Part shown: piece by piece, positions 25,487-32,539 of the stretch
Layout: each line of letters starts with the position of its first letter
How positions within the stretch are numbered: the first letter of the stretch is position 1
Source of the DNA: Candidatus Sifarchaeum marinoarchaea
GTDB lineage: Archaea > Asgardarchaeota > Sifarchaeia > Borrarchaeales > Borrarchaeaceae
Assembly: GCA_016294985.1 (NCBI GenBank)
Contig: JAECRW010000001.1
Coordinates: 1-38,446, forward strand
Direction of reading: 5' to 3'
Length of the DNA stretch: 38,446 nucleotides
Program-made: the position numbers and the translations under genes
Notes under the pieces: generated by a model
What the model was told of the DNA's origin: nothing
Seen by the model: only the letters and a program-made list of their open reading frames with translations
The model's database searches: none

Positions 25487-25789
25487 TCACTCCTCTGTTT
25501 CAACAGGCGGAGAATCTTCGCTAGGTGTGAAAGTTTCGTAAATCTCATCAGTCTTTGGGCAATAGAGCACAAACTGATAGAATAAGTTATTACAAGGAAT
25601 TACATAGATTCTCCCGTGATCTTGCGTGTAGATCGATTCGCAGGGCTCAAATATGTGAGGTTTTTGTAGCATATAGTACATTTTAGGGTATTTTTTGGCT
25701 AATTCTTCCCAGCTAATCTTTCTAAGTGTGCTGTTTTTCCCTACTGCGTCTCCTTTAAATTTATTGAAGTGTTCAATAACGTCCTTCAT
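25487..25789 (-). CDS. Hypothetical protein (about 100 aa)
   Basis: Unrecognised small protein. I set the start at ATG 25789 (MKDVIEHFNKF) because AAAGGAG lies 8 nt upstream; an in-frame ATG at 25831 would add 14 residues but has no such site. The protein begins with an amphipathic helix, then TLRKISWEELAKKYPKMYY. A strand-rich part follows with two cysteines near GRIYVIPCNN and FVLYCPKTDE, and the protein ends in an acidic tail. No membrane segment is seen. It stands alone, convergent with the DUF4139 gene. Confidence 0.65.
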   Translation of the reverse strand: MKDVIEHFNKFKGDAVGKNSTLRKISWEELAKKYPKMYYMLQKPHIFEPCESIYTQDHGRIYVIPCNNLFYQFVLYCPKTDEIYETFTPSEDSPPVETEE

Positions 25790-25831
25790 TAGCAGAACTC
25801 CTTTGATATCTCTACGATATAACCTTGGCAT

Positions 25832-26077
25832 CTCAACTTAAATAACTATCTCGAGAGGCAAAAGTTTTTGGTTCTCTTAATCTAAGAGAATGAAATTAAA
25901 GCTTTGGTTTTTCGCTGAGTTTTATTTGATCTTTAAAAAGATAAATAAAACGTTGTAGAAAAGAGTGGTGTTAATTGGGCAGAGTTATGTATACAATTCG
26001 AAAAAAGTAGAGTTCAATGAGATATGGATTATCTCAGTTTGTTATGACCAATCTTAGCTGTAATTCCAAAATAAAAA
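25832..26077. other. Intergenic, no recognised content
   Basis: A+T-rich spacer between the unknown gene (start 25789) and the stop of the HIT gene. I see no stable hairpin, no RNA gene and no credible small frame. Confidence 0.3.
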
Positions 26078-26608
26078 TTAGAGTTCTTTAAGTCTGTGAG
26101 CGTGCTTCCTCAATTTTTGAAGAGTCTCAGCAACATTCTCAACTAAGATTCGTGATCCAGCTAGAAGTTCCATAAAGCCAATATCACCATTATAGCGGGG
26201 TACCAATTGAATATGGAAGTGTTCAATGCTCGCACCAGACGCTTTTCCCTCATTAAAACCAATATTGAAACCATGAGGATGATATAATTCCTCCAGCAGT
26301 TTAACTACCTTCTGCGCTAGTCTAAAGACATGAAATACTTCTTCCTCTGTGAGTTCACTGAAGTGGGCTTTGTGCGACAAGGGAATAATAAGACAATGGC
26401 CCGGGTTATAGGGATATAGGTTTAATGCCACAAGAGCTGTATCATTTCTATATATTTCGTTCGAAACTACTTCAGGGTCCTTGGCCACCAGTTTACAAAA
26501 TACACATTCTCCATCTTTCAGAGGTTGCTTTCCATTTCTATTTTTTACATATGCGTTTTTCCAAGGAACATGTAGATACTGTGTAAACAAAGGTCTTTTT
26601 TCTTCCAT
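26078..26608 (-). CDS. HIT-family nucleotide hydrolase/phosphorylase (HxHxQ type)
   Basis: This protein of about 176 residues has the HIT fold. CVFCK provides a zinc pair, LNLYPYNPGHCLIIP the first core strand region, and ASIEHFHIQLVPRYNGD the active site. The triad reads H-F-H-I-Q, so the third histidine of ordinary HIT proteins is Gln; the GalT and Ap4A-phosphorylase branches also carry HxHxQ. It probably acts on dinucleoside polyphosphates or adenylylated substrates. ATG 26608 follows GGAGG with 11-nt spacing; TTG 26626 is in frame and would add six residues, but would overlap that site. A monocistronic unit, judging from the spacers on both sides. Confidence 0.88.
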   Translation of the reverse strand: MEEKRPLFTQYLHVPWKNAYVKNRNGKQPLKDGECVFCKLVAKDPEVVSNEIYRNDTALVALNLYPYNPGHCLIIPLSHKAHFSELTEEEVFHVFRLAQKVVKLLEELYHPHGFNIGFNEGKASGASIEHFHIQLVPRYNGDIGFMELLAGSRILVENVAETLQKLRKHAHRLKEL

Positions 26609-26915
26609 TACTTCTCTAGCCTCCAAAGAGGTTTTAGAACAACATGCCTTTTAATAGCTTTCAATGGGAATCTCATTTAATTAGATTTTGGTTAGGGAAA
26701 GTTAACTATGCTTTTAGCTTACAATTGATAGAACAAATAGTTGCCGAAATTAATTCTTCATTAAGTTAATCGTTGCGAAAGGTAAAATTAGTGTATCTTT
26801 TGTAATAGATTTATTAATCGTTTCCAATTAATGAATAACTACTATTTTTCAGCTATGCAAAAAGATGTTTTTAAATCCTATAGTTTTTGGGGAACACATA
26901 GGACAATTGGAACCT
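26609..26915. other. Intergenic, no recognised content
   Basis: A+T-rich spacer between the HIT gene start and the stop of the kinase-like gene. It probably contains the HIT promoter (TTAATTAGATTTTGG region on the plus strand), but no clear TATA box stands out. A plus-strand frame that starts at 26831 runs mostly antisense to the kinase gene and was not accepted. Confidence 0.3.
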
Positions 26916-28055
26916 TTATACTAAGTCATTTTGGAGAAGATGTATTCCTAGAAGTATTCTGTCTTCTACTTCGGGGAGCACTTTTTCGTCGCCCCTCGCC
27001 TTTCTTATTAATTCTCTTGCGCCCAGGAACAGGTTGTATGCCATGTGGAATCCAATCGGAACACCATGTGGGTATAAATCCGCTAAATCTTTCCTCACGA
27101 TTAATTTCAGTATCTGGTTATAACCTAACAGAAAGGTCAGAATATCCTTTCTAGTCTCATTTACAGTTCCAAATCGTTTAAACTCCTGTAAGCAGGGATA
27201 GGCAAAAAAGGTGCCAATATCTTCGAAGCGATCACTATCTCCGGGGTATAAATATTCTGGATCGATGATGTAAACGTTTTGTTTGTACACTGCAGACATG
27301 TCTTTAAGGACTGAGAAATCCAGATTGTCACGCTTAATACTCTGACCAAAGATTACATTGTCCATATGAAAGTCTGCAAAAATAAGGCTACCGCCAATTG
27401 AATTTCTCATTTTACTTAAAGAGAAATCTACAGCAAGAGAAATATCCCTCTTATGCTGATCTGATAGCGGCAAATCGATCAATACTAAAGCCATCAGACC
27501 CTTGTACTTTTCCACATCTATCCTATCTGTTTGCGATCCATGAATCGCCGCAAGGAGTTTTCCCGCAGTTTTGGCTTTAAACATTCTCTCTATCTTCGAT
27601 TCTGTGTACGTTTGTCCAATTATTCCTTCATAGATAAGGAGATGGGATTTTGGATCACTATAGATTAATTTTGGCGTCTTTAGGTTATCAAAATCATCAG
27701 GAAGTTGCTCTAGTCTACTTATCAATATTTTAGAGTTCTCCGCTTCTTGAATTACCTTCTGAGGGCTTGAAGAGAATTTTAATGCAAGCATTGTTTTGAA
27801 GCTGCCAGCATCTGTACCGAGATTGAGTGAAACAAGATGAATTTTGCCAGTACGTCCCATTTTTCGTATACTCGTTACGTCATTGAAGGTTATGAAACGG
27901 GGTCGTGACTGTGTGACTTTCTCGACGGCGGTTTTCAAATAATCTTCAAAACAACTGACAATTCTTGTTAGCAGTTCTGTGTATCGCATTTTTTCTCTGA
28001 TTTCGTTTGCCTTGCCATTCCACGCTTCGTCTTGCCTTGTCATCTCCTTTTCCAT
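26916..28055 (-). CDS. Aminoglycoside-phosphotransferase/choline-kinase-like protein kinase fold protein
   Basis: The 379-residue protein shows the APH-type kinase layout. A lysine lies in the N-lobe strand MLALKF (K93). Then come AGKLLAAIHGS (164-174), the catalytic loop FADFHMDNVIF (D228, H230, N233) and the metal-binding IIDPEYLYPGD (D265, E267). A conserved EDIGTFFAYP follows. Substrates in this superfamily are small alcohols and amines, sugars or proteins; nothing identifies the one used here. The start ATG at 28055 has GGTGG 6 nt upstream. It is transcribed in the same direction as the fumarase genes, 168 nt after them, so common transcription is possible but unproven. Confidence 0.8.
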   Translation of the reverse strand: MEKEMTRQDEAWNGKANEIREKMRYTELLTRIVSCFEDYLKTAVEKVTQSRPRFITFNDVTSIRKMGRTGKIHLVSLNLGTDAGSFKTMLALKFSSSPQKVIQEAENSKILISRLEQLPDDFDNLKTPKLIYSDPKSHLLIYEGIIGQTYTESKIERMFKAKTAGKLLAAIHGSQTDRIDVEKYKGLMALVLIDLPLSDQHKRDISLAVDFSLSKMRNSIGGSLIFADFHMDNVIFGQSIKRDNLDFSVLKDMSAVYKQNVYIIDPEYLYPGDSDRFEDIGTFFAYPCLQEFKRFGTVNETRKDILTFLLGYNQILKLIVRKDLADLYPHGVPIGFHMAYNLFLGARELIRKARGDEKVLPEVEDRILLGIHLLQNDLV

Positions 28056-28223
28056 ATAAGTCCACCGAGATAGCTATTAATCTCTTATTAAAACCCACAC
28101 TCATTTTTAAAAAATTTATCGCACAGAAGTATTGACAAATTGTTTTAAAACAGTATTTATATCGATTGAGGGCGCTCTATTAGGTTCAAAAGAAAATTGC
28201 TTCGGTCATTAGATAATATTATC

Positions 28224-29096
28224 CTAAAAGTTTAGATATGTTATATTGCCTTCTGAATCAATTCTTGCACCTGCATGTCGATCCGCCCAGCAACTGAAGA
28301 CAATTCCAACAGGTAGGCTCGCAGGATGTCTTCCAGCAACTTCGATGTGGACTGATAAAACAGTTGGACCCTCGCCCAGTCCCATAACACCTATTTTCAA
28401 TTCATTTAGCGCTTTAAGTAGTTCCTTTTCTAATTCTGCGATCTTTAGGTTTGTATTATGTGTACCAACAGAACGAAGTAAGGCTTTTTTCGCCAAGTTC
28501 ATTGCTATATCCTCTCCTCCTCCTATCCCTATCCCTAAGAAGTAAGGAGGGCATCCTTTTGCTCCAGCGTCAACTACTGAATCAACAATAAATCTTTTTA
28601 TCCCCTTTAGCCCCTCTCCTGGTTTCAATAATCCTAGTTTTGAGATGTTTGTGCTCCCTCCGCCTTTTGGAAATGCAACGAGTTCTAACATATTGCTGTT
28701 AGGAACGATCTCCCAATAAATCCATGGGATGTAATCTGCTACATTATTGCCAGTATTTCCCTTGAAAAGATCGACAGCATTTGGTCTTAAGGGAACATCA
28801 TGTGTAGCTTTAATAGTAGCTTTTTTGAGGATATTTGGTAATTCTGCAATGATCGGAAAGTGTTCTCCCGCCTTAACGAAAAAAGAAACGACTCCCGTGT
28901 CCTGGCACATAGGAAGTATTGAAGTTTTTGCTGTTATGAAATCATCGACAATAGCTTGTAACTGTGTTTTGGCAACATCAGTTTGGCTCTCTTCTAAGGC
29001 TTTAAGTAGTGCTTTCTCAACGCTATCTGGAAGTTTAGTAACTGCTGATCTTAAGAGTTCAATAGCAACATTCTCAATGATTTCAGGAAGTTCCAT
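28224..29096 (-). CDS. fumA: Fumarate hydratase class I, alpha subunit
   Basis: This 290-residue Fe-S hydro-lyase subunit has three cysteines in the positions that bind the [4Fe-4S] cluster: CQDTG (C64), GCPPYFLG (C182) and FSCWADRHA (C269). The hallmark segments RPNAVDL, GNTGNN and GIGIGGGED are present. With the beta subunit it interconverts fumarate and malate in the cytosol. A tartrate dehydratase is the sister possibility, but the malic enzyme and the fumarate-reductase-like flavoprotein nearby favour fumarase. ATG 29096 lies only 3 nt after the beta-subunit stop, so translation is coupled. Confidence 0.95.
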   Translation of the reverse strand: MELPEIIENVAIELLRSAVTKLPDSVEKALLKALEESQTDVAKTQLQAIVDDFITAKTSILPMCQDTGVVSFFVKAGEHFPIIAELPNILKKATIKATHDVPLRPNAVDLFKGNTGNNVADYIPWIYWEIVPNSNMLELVAFPKGGGSTNISKLGLLKPGEGLKGIKRFIVDSVVDAGAKGCPPYFLGIGIGGGEDIAMNLAKKALLRSVGTHNTNLKIAELEKELLKALNELKIGVMGLGEGPTVLSVHIEVAGRHPASLPVGIVFSCWADRHAGARIDSEGNITYLNF

Positions 29097-29099
29097 TAT

Positions 29100-29738
29100 T
29101 CATCCTCCAGGTTCGATTATGTGCAATTGTTTGTAAACTTTGGTGACATTCTCTCTAACACGGTCATTTACTTGTGCAAAGAGGTTGTTCCCATGTGAAT
29201 CTATGGCGACAACTAATGGACCAAAATCTTTTACTTCGTAAACCCAAAGGCATTCGGGCATGCCTAATTCTTGCAGCCAGAACACATCTTTTACTTTCTT
29301 AATTCGATTAGCCGCAAGAAGAGCAGCTCCTCCAGTAAATGCCCCATAAACGCATACTTCCTCTTGACAGGCTTTTGTAGTTCTCATGCCCATTCCACCC
29401 TTTCCAATAATAATCCGAGGATGGAAAGCTTTGATGAATTCTTCCTCAAAAATCTCCATACGTGCCGAAGTAGTAGGACCTGCAGCAATAACAGTCCATT
29501 CGCCAGTTTCACTTTTTTTCATCACTGGTCCACAATGGAAAACACCGATGCCTTCAAAATTTACAGGTAGTTTTTTACCTGCATTATGCAATTCTAAAGC
29601 TTTCAAATGCGCTTCGTCTCTTGCGGTAACAATAGTCCCTGAAACGTATAGTGTGTCTCCAACTTTAAGTCGTCTTACAGCTTCTTCAATTATTGGCGTT
29701 GTCAAATGAAATTCACCCATATGTACCACCTTTTTCAA
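29100..29738 (-). CDS. fumB: Fumarate hydratase class I, beta subunit
   Basis: The 212-residue C-terminal-domain subunit of two-subunit class I fumarase has VGDTLYVSGTIVTARD, GPTTSARMEIFEEEFI and the substrate-binding IIIGKGGMGMRT (around residues 130-140). Length and gene order (beta then alpha) fit archaeal two-subunit fumarases/tartrate dehydratases. ATG 29738 has AAGGTGG upstream and a TATA box about 35 bp upstream, so this gene leads the operon with the alpha subunit 3 nt downstream. Confidence 0.94.
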   Translation of the reverse strand: MKKVVHMGEFHLTTPIIEEAVRRLKVGDTLYVSGTIVTARDEAHLKALELHNAGKKLPVNFEGIGVFHCGPVMKKSETGEWTVIAAGPTTSARMEIFEEEFIKAFHPRIIIGKGGMGMRTTKACQEEVCVYGAFTGGAALLAANRIKKVKDVFWLQELGMPECLWVYEVKDFGPLVVAIDSHGNNLFAQVNDRVRENVTKVYKQLHIIEPGG

Positions 29739-29770
29739 GGAGAATTTAATAGTGAGAAGGATGCTATCAA

Positions 29771-29780
29771 CTTAAATATT
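29771..29780 (-). promoter_or_regulatory. TATA box of the fumarase operon
   Basis: The minus strand reads AATATTTAAG, 33 bp before the ATG of the beta subunit. It implies a leader of only about 10 nt. Confidence 0.5.
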
Positions 29781-29832
29781 TTAATGATAATATCTGATGC
29801 AAAATCGTTTCTAAGAGAGGAGGTGTTATACA

Positions 29833-30129
29833 ATAACGTTAATCGCTTCAGGGACTCTCGGACACGGAGAGACCAAAGATTTTGAGGTGGAATTACGAGA
29901 TGGGGTAAAGTACAGCATTTATGTTAACCCTACTGAACCTCATGTTGATTTCGATCTCTATATCTATGACGAGAATGGTAATTTGATTGAGTATGATAGC
30001 TCAGCTGATAGTGATGCATATTGTTTCATTATACCTAATCACACGGGTTCATTCAGATTATTGATCAAATCAGAAGCAGGTTTTAGTAAGTATTACATCC
30101 GTGTTGTCCAAGAACGAAAATTAGATTAA
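29833..30129 (+). CDS. Small PPC-like (pre-peptidase C-terminal type) beta-domain protein, unusual start
   Basis: This is a single beta-sandwich domain of about 98 residues. It runs IASGTLGHGETKDFEVELRD, YSIYVNPTEPHVDFDLYIYD and ENGNLIEYDSSADSD, and ends in FRLLIKSEAGFSKYYIRVVQ. This is the PPC-type pattern usually fused to secreted proteases; here it stands alone and without a signal peptide. The domain clearly begins before the first canonical start (GTG 29887). The ribosome site GGAGGTG (29819-29825) lies exactly 7 nt before ATA 29833, and no ATG, GTG or TTG is in reach, so ATA is proposed as the start. The end of the gene is partly duplicated just downstream (30133-30173). Confidence 0.6.
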   Translation: MTLIASGTLGHGETKDFEVELRDGVKYSIYVNPTEPHVDFDLYIYDENGNLIEYDSSADSDAYCFIIPNHTGSFRLLIKSEAGFSKYYIRVVQERKLD

Positions 30130-30132
30130 TTA

Positions 30133-30173
30133 GGAGGTTTTGGTAAATATTACATCTATGTTATCCAAGAAGG
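30133..30173 (+). repeat. Decayed tandem duplicate of the 3' end of the PPC-like gene
   Basis: The 41 nt match 30076-30116 at 34 positions by eye. The offset is 57 nt, so the copy is in frame with the gene but sits behind its stop codon. Read on, it would encode LGGFGKYYIYVIQEG and a stop. It is either the remnant of a second PPC domain or a slipped duplication that moved the stop. Confidence 0.6.
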
Positions 30174-30401
30174 TTAGAATTATCTAATAAACTAAAGTTA
30201 ATAACGACTAGGAATTTATGAGATACTGCCAAGAAAAAACTAAAGATAAAATTTGCTTATTTCTAGAACTTCCTCTACTCGTTCTTGCATGAAAACGAAG
30301 TGAATTAGGGAATTTGGAAGGAAAAGACACTTTACAAAGCCTATGGTCATATATGAAACTTTAAAAGTTGATACACGTAAAGAATATTGACAAACGTAAA
30401 G

Positions 30402-30409
30402 TTTAAATA
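30402..30409 (+). promoter_or_regulatory. TATA box of the hdr-frd operon
   Basis: TTTAAATA, preceded by purine-rich GTAAAG (BRE-like), lies about 75 bp before the ATG of hdrC at 30482. It is the only strong candidate in the spacer and would drive the six-gene unit to 36629. Confidence 0.5.
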
Positions 30410-30481
30410 AATGGTAACTATCGACAAATAGCAACTTGTTTCCGTACACCACAATTACAGAACTCCCCAACGTGAGTTGAA

Positions 30482-30892
30482 ATGTCTAAGACGATCAGAT
30501 TAGATTCCACGGAAGCAGCGAAATTTGCTGCAAAGATCCAAGAGAGGAGTGGGGAACCGATCGACATGTGCTTTCAATGTGGAGAGTGTTCCTCTGCATG
30601 CCCAGTATCTTCAGATATGGATCTAATGCCTTCTACATTGGTTCGCTTTACTCAATTGGGACTGAAAGATGAATTAATCAATGCAAAGACCATCTGGGTA
30701 TGCGCTTCGTGTTTTCATTGTGTAACTCGATGTCCAAAGGGGATTGATATAGCCAAAGTAGCTGAAGCTCTTCGACAAGAATTACTGCGGAAAAAACTAG
30801 ATTATGTTGAGGTACGAGACCTTTCAATGGAAGAGAGGCAAGAAATTCCACAAATTGCAATCATTTCTAACTTGCGCAAATTTTCAAGATGA
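30482..30892 (+). CDS. hdrC: HdrC-like iron-sulfur subunit (system 2)
   Basis: The 136-residue protein has two complete [4Fe-4S] motifs, CFQCGECSSACP (C30, C33, C36, C40) and CASCFHCVTRCP (C74, C77, C80, C84), in the usual HdrC spacing. It is somewhat shorter than HdrC of system 1 (177 residues), mainly at the C-terminus. It is the first gene of a plus-strand unit of HdrC, HdrB, an Fe-S protein, a flavoprotein and HdrA, with 13 nt to the next start. It should shuttle electrons between HdrA (34200) and HdrB. Confidence 0.94.
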   Translation: MSKTIRLDSTEAAKFAAKIQERSGEPIDMCFQCGECSSACPVSSDMDLMPSTLVRFTQLGLKDELINAKTIWVCASCFHCVTRCPKGIDIAKVAEALRQELLRKKLDYVEVRDLSMEERQEIPQIAIISNLRKFSR

Positions 30893-30905
30893 GATGGTGT
30901 AAGTC

Positions 30906-31808
30906 GTGAAGATCCCATATTTTCCGGGTTGCTCCTTAAAAACCATAGGCGAAGGATTCGAAAAGTCAGCTATCGCATCAGCTGCAATTTTAGACTTTGA
31001 ACTTGAAGAACTACCGAGATGGGTCTGTTGTGGAACGGTTAGTTCTCTCACTACTGATGATTTAATGCACCATCTTGCTCCAATACGAAACCTTATACGT
31101 GTTGAAGACATAAAGGAAACACAGTTAGTCACTTTGTGTTCTGTCTGCTATAGCACACTTAAACGGTCCAATGCGCTCGTGAAGAATGATCCCGAGAAAC
31201 TAAAAACTATGAACCAATTCATGGACAAAGAAAATGAATATCAAGGCAGCGTCAAGGTATTACACTTCCTCGAACTATTAAGGGAGATGGGCTTTGACAA
31301 AATAAAAGAGAAGGTAAAAAAGCCTCTAAGGGGATTAACGCTTTCACCGTATTACGGTTGCTTACTAGTAAGACCGAAAGAATTTGGCATTGATAATCCC
31401 GAAGATCCTACAATATTACAGGAGTTGACCAAGGCGCTCGGTGCAGATGTGATAGACAACCCTTATCAACTTAAATGTTGTGGGAGTTATCATACAGTAG
31501 ATAAACCTAACCTAGTAGCCGATTTAGGCTACAAAATATTGACCTATGCGAGAAATTCAGGGGCAGATGCCTTAGTTCTAAGCTGTCCCCTATGTGCATT
31601 TAATCTGGATAATAGACAACGAGAGATAAAACGTCAATATCCTGATTTTGTTGAAATCCCCATCTTATATTTTACTCAGTTAATGGCACTAGCATTTGAT
31701 CTAGGCGAAGAAAAACTTGGGTTTGATATTCATTATGTTGATCCTGTTCCTTTATTGAAAGAAAAGCAATTACTGATCGATTCTTTACCTTTAATTAAAG
31801 AAAAATAA
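30906..31808 (+). CDS. hdrB: HdrB-like CCG-domain subunit (system 2)
   Basis: The 300-residue protein has two complete CCG domains (PGCSLK ... WVCCGT ... CSVC and YGCLLV ... KCCGSY ... CPLC), so both noncubane clusters should form. It is clearly a different HdrB from the one at 21764: the cysteine pattern is shared, but the surrounding residues differ throughout. GTG 30906 is the start; the preceding sequence GATGGTGTAAGTC offers GGTG with 7-8 nt spacing. It would act on a thiol/disulfide couple, with electrons exchanged through HdrC and HdrA; the partner thiol is not known. Confidence 0.93.
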   Translation: MKIPYFPGCSLKTIGEGFEKSAIASAAILDFELEELPRWVCCGTVSSLTTDDLMHHLAPIRNLIRVEDIKETQLVTLCSVCYSTLKRSNALVKNDPEKLKTMNQFMDKENEYQGSVKVLHFLELLREMGFDKIKEKVKKPLRGLTLSPYYGCLLVRPKEFGIDNPEDPTILQELTKALGADVIDNPYQLKCCGSYHTVDKPNLVADLGYKILTYARNSGADALVLSCPLCAFNLDNRQREIKRQYPDFVEIPILYFTQLMALAFDLGEEKLGFDIHYVDPVPLLKEKQLLIDSLPLIKEK

Positions 31809-31830
31809 AACCAAATGAGAGGGGTCAAAC

Positions 31831-32535
31831 TTGGAAGAAGAAGCAGAAAAAGAGAAAATGGTGAAGGTATATATCATGGGACGCGAGTTTGAGGTCCCCG
31901 CCACTCTAAATATCGTAAAAGCATTCGAATATGCTGGTTATAGATTTGTACGAGGAATTGGTTGCAGGGGAGGATATTGCGGAGCTTGCGCCACAGTTTA
32001 TCGATTTAAAGATGATTACAGGCTTAATTTTGCCTTGGCTTGCCAGAAGGCAGTAGAAGATGGCATGTATCTTACTATACTGCCATTTGTTCCTGCTGAG
32101 AAGGCGCAATATGAACTGGATAAACTAAAACCTAGAGGAACTGTATTGCTTGAACTTTATCCGGAGATCGCACGCTGTGTGGCGTGCAATACATGCACCA
32201 AAGCCTGTCCACAAGAATTAGAGGTAATGGATTATGTTCAAGCTGCTATTCGTGGTGACATAAAAGAATTATCTAATTTGAGTTTTGACTGTATTCAATG
32301 CGGTTTGTGTGCTATGAGATGCCCTGCAGAGATTGTTCCTTATAATGTAGGACAACTTGCACGTCGATTATATGGGAAATATGTCGCACCCCAGGCAAAA
32401 CACACTCATGCACGCGTTGAGGAAATCCATGCGTGTGTATTTGACGAAGAACTTGACAATTATAGCATATTAGTAAAAGAGGATGTTGAAAAACTAAAGA
32501 AGATATATGTGGAGCGAGAAATTAAGGTGGGATAG
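31831..32535 (+). CDS. Fumarate-reductase-like iron-sulfur subunit ([2Fe-2S] plus two [4Fe-4S])
   Basis: The 234-residue protein begins with a plant-ferredoxin-like domain whose cysteines (C45, C50, C53, C71, in GCRGGYCGACA and LACQ) should bind [2Fe-2S]. An HdrC-like domain with CVACNTCTKACP (C116-C126) and CIQCGLCAMRCP (C154-C164) follows, for two [4Fe-4S]. The order resembles FrdB/SdhB, except that canonical FrdB has one [4Fe-4S] and one [3Fe-4S]. Here the last motif carries all four cysteines, so a [4Fe-4S] is expected. The start is TTG 31831, after GAGAGGGG. The stop is followed by the flavoprotein gene after 4 nt. It should wire the flavoprotein to the Hdr subunits. Confidence 0.9.
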   Translation: MEEEAEKEKMVKVYIMGREFEVPATLNIVKAFEYAGYRFVRGIGCRGGYCGACATVYRFKDDYRLNFALACQKAVEDGMYLTILPFVPAEKAQYELDKLKPRGTVLLELYPEIARCVACNTCTKACPQELEVMDYVQAAIRGDIKELSNLSFDCIQCGLCAMRCPAEIVPYNVGQLARRLYGKYVAPQAKHTHARVEEIHACVFDEELDNYSILVKEDVEKLKKIYVEREIKVG

Positions 32536-32539
32536 ATAG

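Larger units (their letters stand above)
30130..30481. other. Intergenic region before Hdr system 2
   Basis: It contains the duplicate at 30133-30173 and a TATA box at 30402-30409. A 76-codon minus-strand frame (30240-30470) has no protein-like features. No RNA gene is seen. Confidence 0.4.

Noticed and set aside
26831..27154. Plus-strand 107-codon frame
   Set aside because: It runs antisense to the 3' end of the APH-like kinase, has no family resemblance and is typical of shadow frames.
30240..30470. 76-codon minus-strand frame before Hdr system 2
   Set aside because: No ribosome site, no recognisable domain, and it overlaps the region with the probable promoter of the plus-strand operon.
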